A DNA stretch of 44,553 bases from CAZKUN01 sp964555935 (GTDB taxonomy: Bacteria > Armatimonadota > Zipacnadia > Zipacnadales > VGFC01): positions 1 through 44,553 of the forward strand of contig CAZKUN010000047.1 in the NCBI GenBank assembly GCA_964555935.1, in the 5' to 3' direction. The stretch's first letter is position 1. Every line of letters starts with the position of its first letter. The translations under genes were made by a program, and so were the position numbers. This document shows, piece after piece, positions 42,377-44,553 of this stretch. The notes below the pieces were generated by a model, which had not been told where the DNA came from, did not search any database, and worked only from the letters and a program-made list of their open reading frames with translations.

Positions 42377-43432
42377 CTATTCCGTCACATGGTCAATCGC
42401 CTTCAAGCGCCCTCTTAGCTCTGTCCACTCCTCATCCGTGAACTTCGTCGGCAACTCTACTCGGTTGCCCTCATAAACCGATTTCTGCGCGCCAAACAGC
42501 GCGTGCACAACCGGTCCTTCTACCTCCAGCCGGTTCAGGTGCGGCGGGCCGCCGTCGAGCCAATCGGCCACCGCCTGGGTGAAGTCCCGTTGCCCTTGCC
42601 GGCCCTGATCGTCCCAACTGCTCGGGCCATGGATGGGCTCGGCCGCGCCATTCTCCTGGTACCAATACCCCGCGTTCTGGGTCAGGTACAGCCGTCCCTC
42701 GGTGCCCAGCACGTCGAAGTGCAGATGCATCCAGAACAGCTCCTCTCCCGGCGTCCCAAGGGCCTCGGGGTCGCAGTCGAACATCACCCGGAGGCCGCCC
42801 GGGAACCAGTACTCCGCCAGCAAACTCTCCGGCGCCTCGTGGGTGATTTGGTAACTCGTCTCGTTGATGGTGTGCGCCGCGGCCCACACGGCCTCCGGCT
42901 CCGCCTCGTCCAGGAAGAGCTTCAGCAGGCTCATCGTATGCGGGCCCATGCCCATCGTGTTGCCCTTGGTGCTCGCGCGGATGAAGTAGACATCGCCCAG
43001 CTTCTCGCGGATGATATCGGCGATGACGCCGTCGCGGAACTGGGGGAAATACCGGCGCTGGCAGTTCACCACGATCTTCATGTCAGTGTCGGCGAGCACG
43101 CGCTCGAGACCCTCGAGGTCTGAGGGCTTCACAGCCACCGGCTTCTCGAAGATGCATGCCTTCACTCCCGCTGCCGCCGCGCGCTCCGCCTCCCAGATTC
43201 GCCGGCCGGGGCTGGTGCAGACGTGCACGATGTCAGGCTGTGTTTGCGCGAGCGCGGTCTCGAAGTCGTCAAACGTCTCCGGGATGTCGTAGGTCGTCTT
43301 GAAGCGCTCGCGTCGTTCCTCGATGAGGTCGCACGCGCCAACCCACTCCATGTTCGGCAGGTCCTTGTAGACGTCGGCGTGCTCGGTCGCGCGCGGTCCA
43401 CAGCCCAGCAGTAGCGATCGGTAGTTTGCCAC
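42377..43432 (-). CDS. Gfo/Idh/MocA family oxidoreductase
   Basis: 351 residues, cytoplasmic. The N-terminus MANYRSLLLGCGPRATEHAD has a shortened dinucleotide loop (G-C-G-P-R-A). The E-K-P motif is at 96-98 (CIFEKPVAV). The second domain contains GNTMGMGPHTMSLLKLFL with the expected histidine. The start codon is GTG at 43432 with GAGGG about 7 bases upstream; an out-of-frame ATG lies between them. It is the fourth member of this family in the window and is divergent from the lipoprotein gene at 43589. The substrate cannot be named; a large aromatic-rich C-terminal segment (NAGYWYQENGAAEP) may form a glycan-facing pocket. Confidence 0.9.
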   Translation of the reverse strand: MANYRSLLLGCGPRATEHADVYKDLPNMEWVGACDLIEERRERFKTTYDIPETFDDFETALAQTQPDIVHVCTSPGRRIWEAERAAAAGVKACIFEKPVAVKPSDLEGLERVLADTDMKIVVNCQRRYFPQFRDGVIADIIREKLGDVYFIRASTKGNTMGMGPHTMSLLKLFLDEAEPEAVWAAAHTINETSYQITHEAPESLLAEYWFPGGLRVMFDCDPEALGTPGEELFWMHLHFDVLGTEGRLYLTQNAGYWYQENGAAEPIHGPSSWDDQGRQGQRDFTQAVADWLDGGPPHLNRLEVEGPVVHALFGAQKSVYEGNRVELPTKFTDEEWTELRGRLKAIDHVTE

Positions 43433-43588
43433 AGGTCATCCCTCTTCCGTTTGGGCGTCGCGTTCAGTCTCGCGCAGCTTCCTCGCACGTCGCCGCACTC
43501 CTCCACGGCCGCACGTACAGGTTTCGGGTAGCCGCATGGCGAAACCGCGTGACAGGCGATTGAATTGCAGATGAAGGGTGATTGACAG

Positions 43589-44553
43589 ATGAAGCGCCTA
43601 ACGGTACTGATTGTTACTGTTCTGTCGGGATGCGCAGTAGCACAGAACGACCCCATGTGGGCTCCATCGGGACCCGACATTATCGCCGCCCTCAACAAGC
43701 ACTACGTGCGCGAGGCCGGCCCGCTGAGCGGGAGTACGGCGAGGGAGCTGTCTGACCCGACCACCGTAGGGCGATACACCATCCAAGCGAAGCCGCCTAC
43801 GCCTACGCCCGAGCGCGCCTATGAGTGGATCCCCGTCTGGGCGTACGACGTGGTCGTCGTCGTCTTCAAGACACCCGACGATGCTCTCCAATGCCTGAAG
43901 AACAGCTACGCCGGACTGAAGCCTCGCTACGATGGGGCGCCGGCGTACCGGCCTTGGCCCAACTTCCAAACGTACGTCAGTCATAGCTTCAACATGACTC
44001 AGTTCCACAAACACGAGGCCTACCGCGGCGCGACCACGGTCAAGATGCTCAGGCACAAGGCGTATCCGATGCAACCCGACCCCGTCAGAGACAAGATGCT
44101 GACCGAGCAACAGTTCATCTCTGACGGGTACGAGGTTTACGAGGGCACGGGCTACGACGCGGCTTGGGTGCGCGGGCGCACTCTCATGGCATGCTGCCCG
44201 GCCGACGACCCGACCGAGATCGACCGGTTCCACAATCTCATGCACGCGCTTACGTCGGTGAAGAAGCCAGTCCCGCCGCCTGTCCCGCCGCCTGGCCCCA
44301 AGCCGCCCGTCCAGCCGCCCCCCCGGCACGGGCCTTCCCAAGCCACCAGGGGTTGGCCCCATCATCCCGCCCCCGCTGCCGCCTCAGCCCTCGCCGGGGT
44401 ACCGCGTCTTCATCGATGGCCAGCTCATGAGAACACAGGCTCCGCCAACCGAACTCAACGGGCGAGTTCTCGTCGGGCTCGCCGATATCTTCCGCGAACT
44501 CGGCGCGAGTGTCGTTTGGGAGGGCTCCCAACGCAAGATCACCGCGACTCGCG
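43589..44553 (+). CDS. Lipoprotein with Pro-rich linker and Cu-amine-oxidase-N-type stalk domain (3' truncated, frameshifted)
   Basis: Begins MKRLTVLIVTVLSGCAVAQ, a lipoprotein signal with lipobox L-S-G-C (C15). About 210 residues of an unrecognised domain follow (WIPVWAYDVVVVVFKTP, CLKNSYAGLKPRYDG, YEVYEGTGYDAAWVRGR), then a proline-rich linker (KKPVPPPVPPPGPKPP). After a run of seven C at 44318-44324 the coding frame moves by +1. The new frame reads on through more proline-rich linker to GYRVFIDGQLMRTQAPP, VLVGLADIFRELGASVVWEG and SQRKITATR, a copper-amine-oxidase-N-terminal-type (stalk) domain as found in many Firmicutes and Armatimonadota surface proteins. The window ends inside this domain. 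With six C the frames join smoothly (QPPPGTGLPKPP). It is likely anchored in a membrane; the enzymatic part, if any, is unknown. Confidence 0.7.
   Translation, partial: MKRLTVLIVTVLSGCAVAQNDPMWAPSGPDIIAALNKHYVREAGPLSGSTARELSDPTTVGRYTIQAKPPTPTPERAYEWIPVWAYDVVVVVFKTPDDALQCLKNSYAGLKPRYDGAPAYRPWPNFQTYVSHSFNMTQFHKHEAYRGATTVKMLRHKAYPMQPDPVRDKMLTEQQFISDGYEVYEGTGYDAAWVRGRTLMACCPADDPTEIDRFHNLMHALTSVKKPVPPPVPPPGPKPPVQPPPRHGPSQATRGWPHHPAPAAASALAGVPRLHRWPAHENTGSANRTQRASSRRARRYLPRTRRECRLGGLPTQDHRDS
44318..44324 (+). other. C7 homopolymer at second frameshift point
   Basis: The linker-coding frame and the stalk-domain frame meet at this C run. One C fewer gives a continuous protein. Like the G8 at 2762 the excess is one base in a homopolymer, which makes a sequencing or assembly artefact a real possibility for both. 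Confidence 0.75.

Noticed and set aside
44400..44553. Copper amine oxidase enzyme
   Set aside because: Only the N-terminal stalk-type domain is seen; this domain is common in unrelated surface proteins and does not imply amine oxidation.

Overview
This is a clearly G+C-rich, gene-dense bacterial segment of 44.5 kb. It encodes about 28 genes, almost all for secreted or cytoplasmic carbohydrate metabolism. No rRNA, tRNA, ribosomal-protein, transporter or regulator gene was recognised, so taxonomy can only be guessed. Several traits fit an uncultured member of Armatimonadota or a neighbouring phylum: Tat-type signal peptides on oxidoreductases, sugar isomerases and a sulfatase; expanded Gfo/Idh/MocA and uroporphyrinogen-decarboxylase-like (URO-D-like) families; a copper-amine-oxidase-N-type stalk domain; and penicillin-binding-protein-tail cysteine repeats. 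There is no SusC/SusD pair, which argues against Bacteroidota. The taxonomic guess is inference only.

Layout. 2-4579 (+): the end of a sugar-binding/GH2-like protein, a URO-D-like methyltransferase-type protein, and a ~1000-residue secreted protein split by a +1 frameshift in a G8 run. 4592-8112 (-): a second URO-D-like protein, a Tat-exported sulfatase and a membrane-anchored protein with three C-x10-C-x16-C-x2-H repeats. 8258-9469 (+): a Gfo/Idh/MocA oxidoreductase ending at a strong hairpin. 9545-15921 (-): a secreted glycosidase-like protein, a glycyl radical enzyme and a secreted PKD/nucleoside-hydrolase-like protein, tightly coupled. 16072-20517 (+): a Tat-exported hydroxypyruvate-isomerase-like TIM barrel, a DegT-type aminotransferase, a Tat-exported Gfo/Idh/MocA protein and a sulfotransferase. 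20528-24427 (-): a C39-like secreted peptidase, a YgjP-type metallopeptidase and a GHL10-type glycosidase. 24497-25501 (+): an aldo/keto reductase. 25502-25945 is the only long gene-free stretch; it holds a REP-like inverted doublet inside a possible MITE. 25946-30555 (+): two secreted polysaccharide-active proteins, one of the heparinase II/III type. 30564-38092 (-): alpha-L-rhamnosidase (GH78), a third URO-D-like protein, an enolase-superfamily sugar-acid dehydratase and a GH50 agarase-like protein, with overlapping or near-overlapping ends. 38248-43432: two more Gfo/Idh/MocA proteins, a TIM-barrel isomerase and a sialidase-fold secreted protein. 43589-end (+): a lipoprotein with a proline-rich linker and a stalk domain, again broken by a +1 homopolymer shift.

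How the genes may work together. The window reads as one or several neighbouring loci for taking apart sulfated and/or rhamnose- and galactose-containing plant or algal glycans. Sulfatase, GH50-, GH78-, heparinase- and GHL10-type enzymes would act outside the cytoplasm. Gfo/Idh/MocA plus TIM-barrel isomerases would carry out oxidative sugar chemistry, and sugar-acid dehydratase, aldo/keto reductase and glycyl radical enzyme would act inside. The most interesting open problems are the orphan glycyl radical enzyme, the three divergent URO-D-like paralogues embedded among glycosidase genes, the recurring Gfo/Idh/MocA plus isomerase pairing, the REP/MITE-like element, and the free-standing cysteine-repeat protein.
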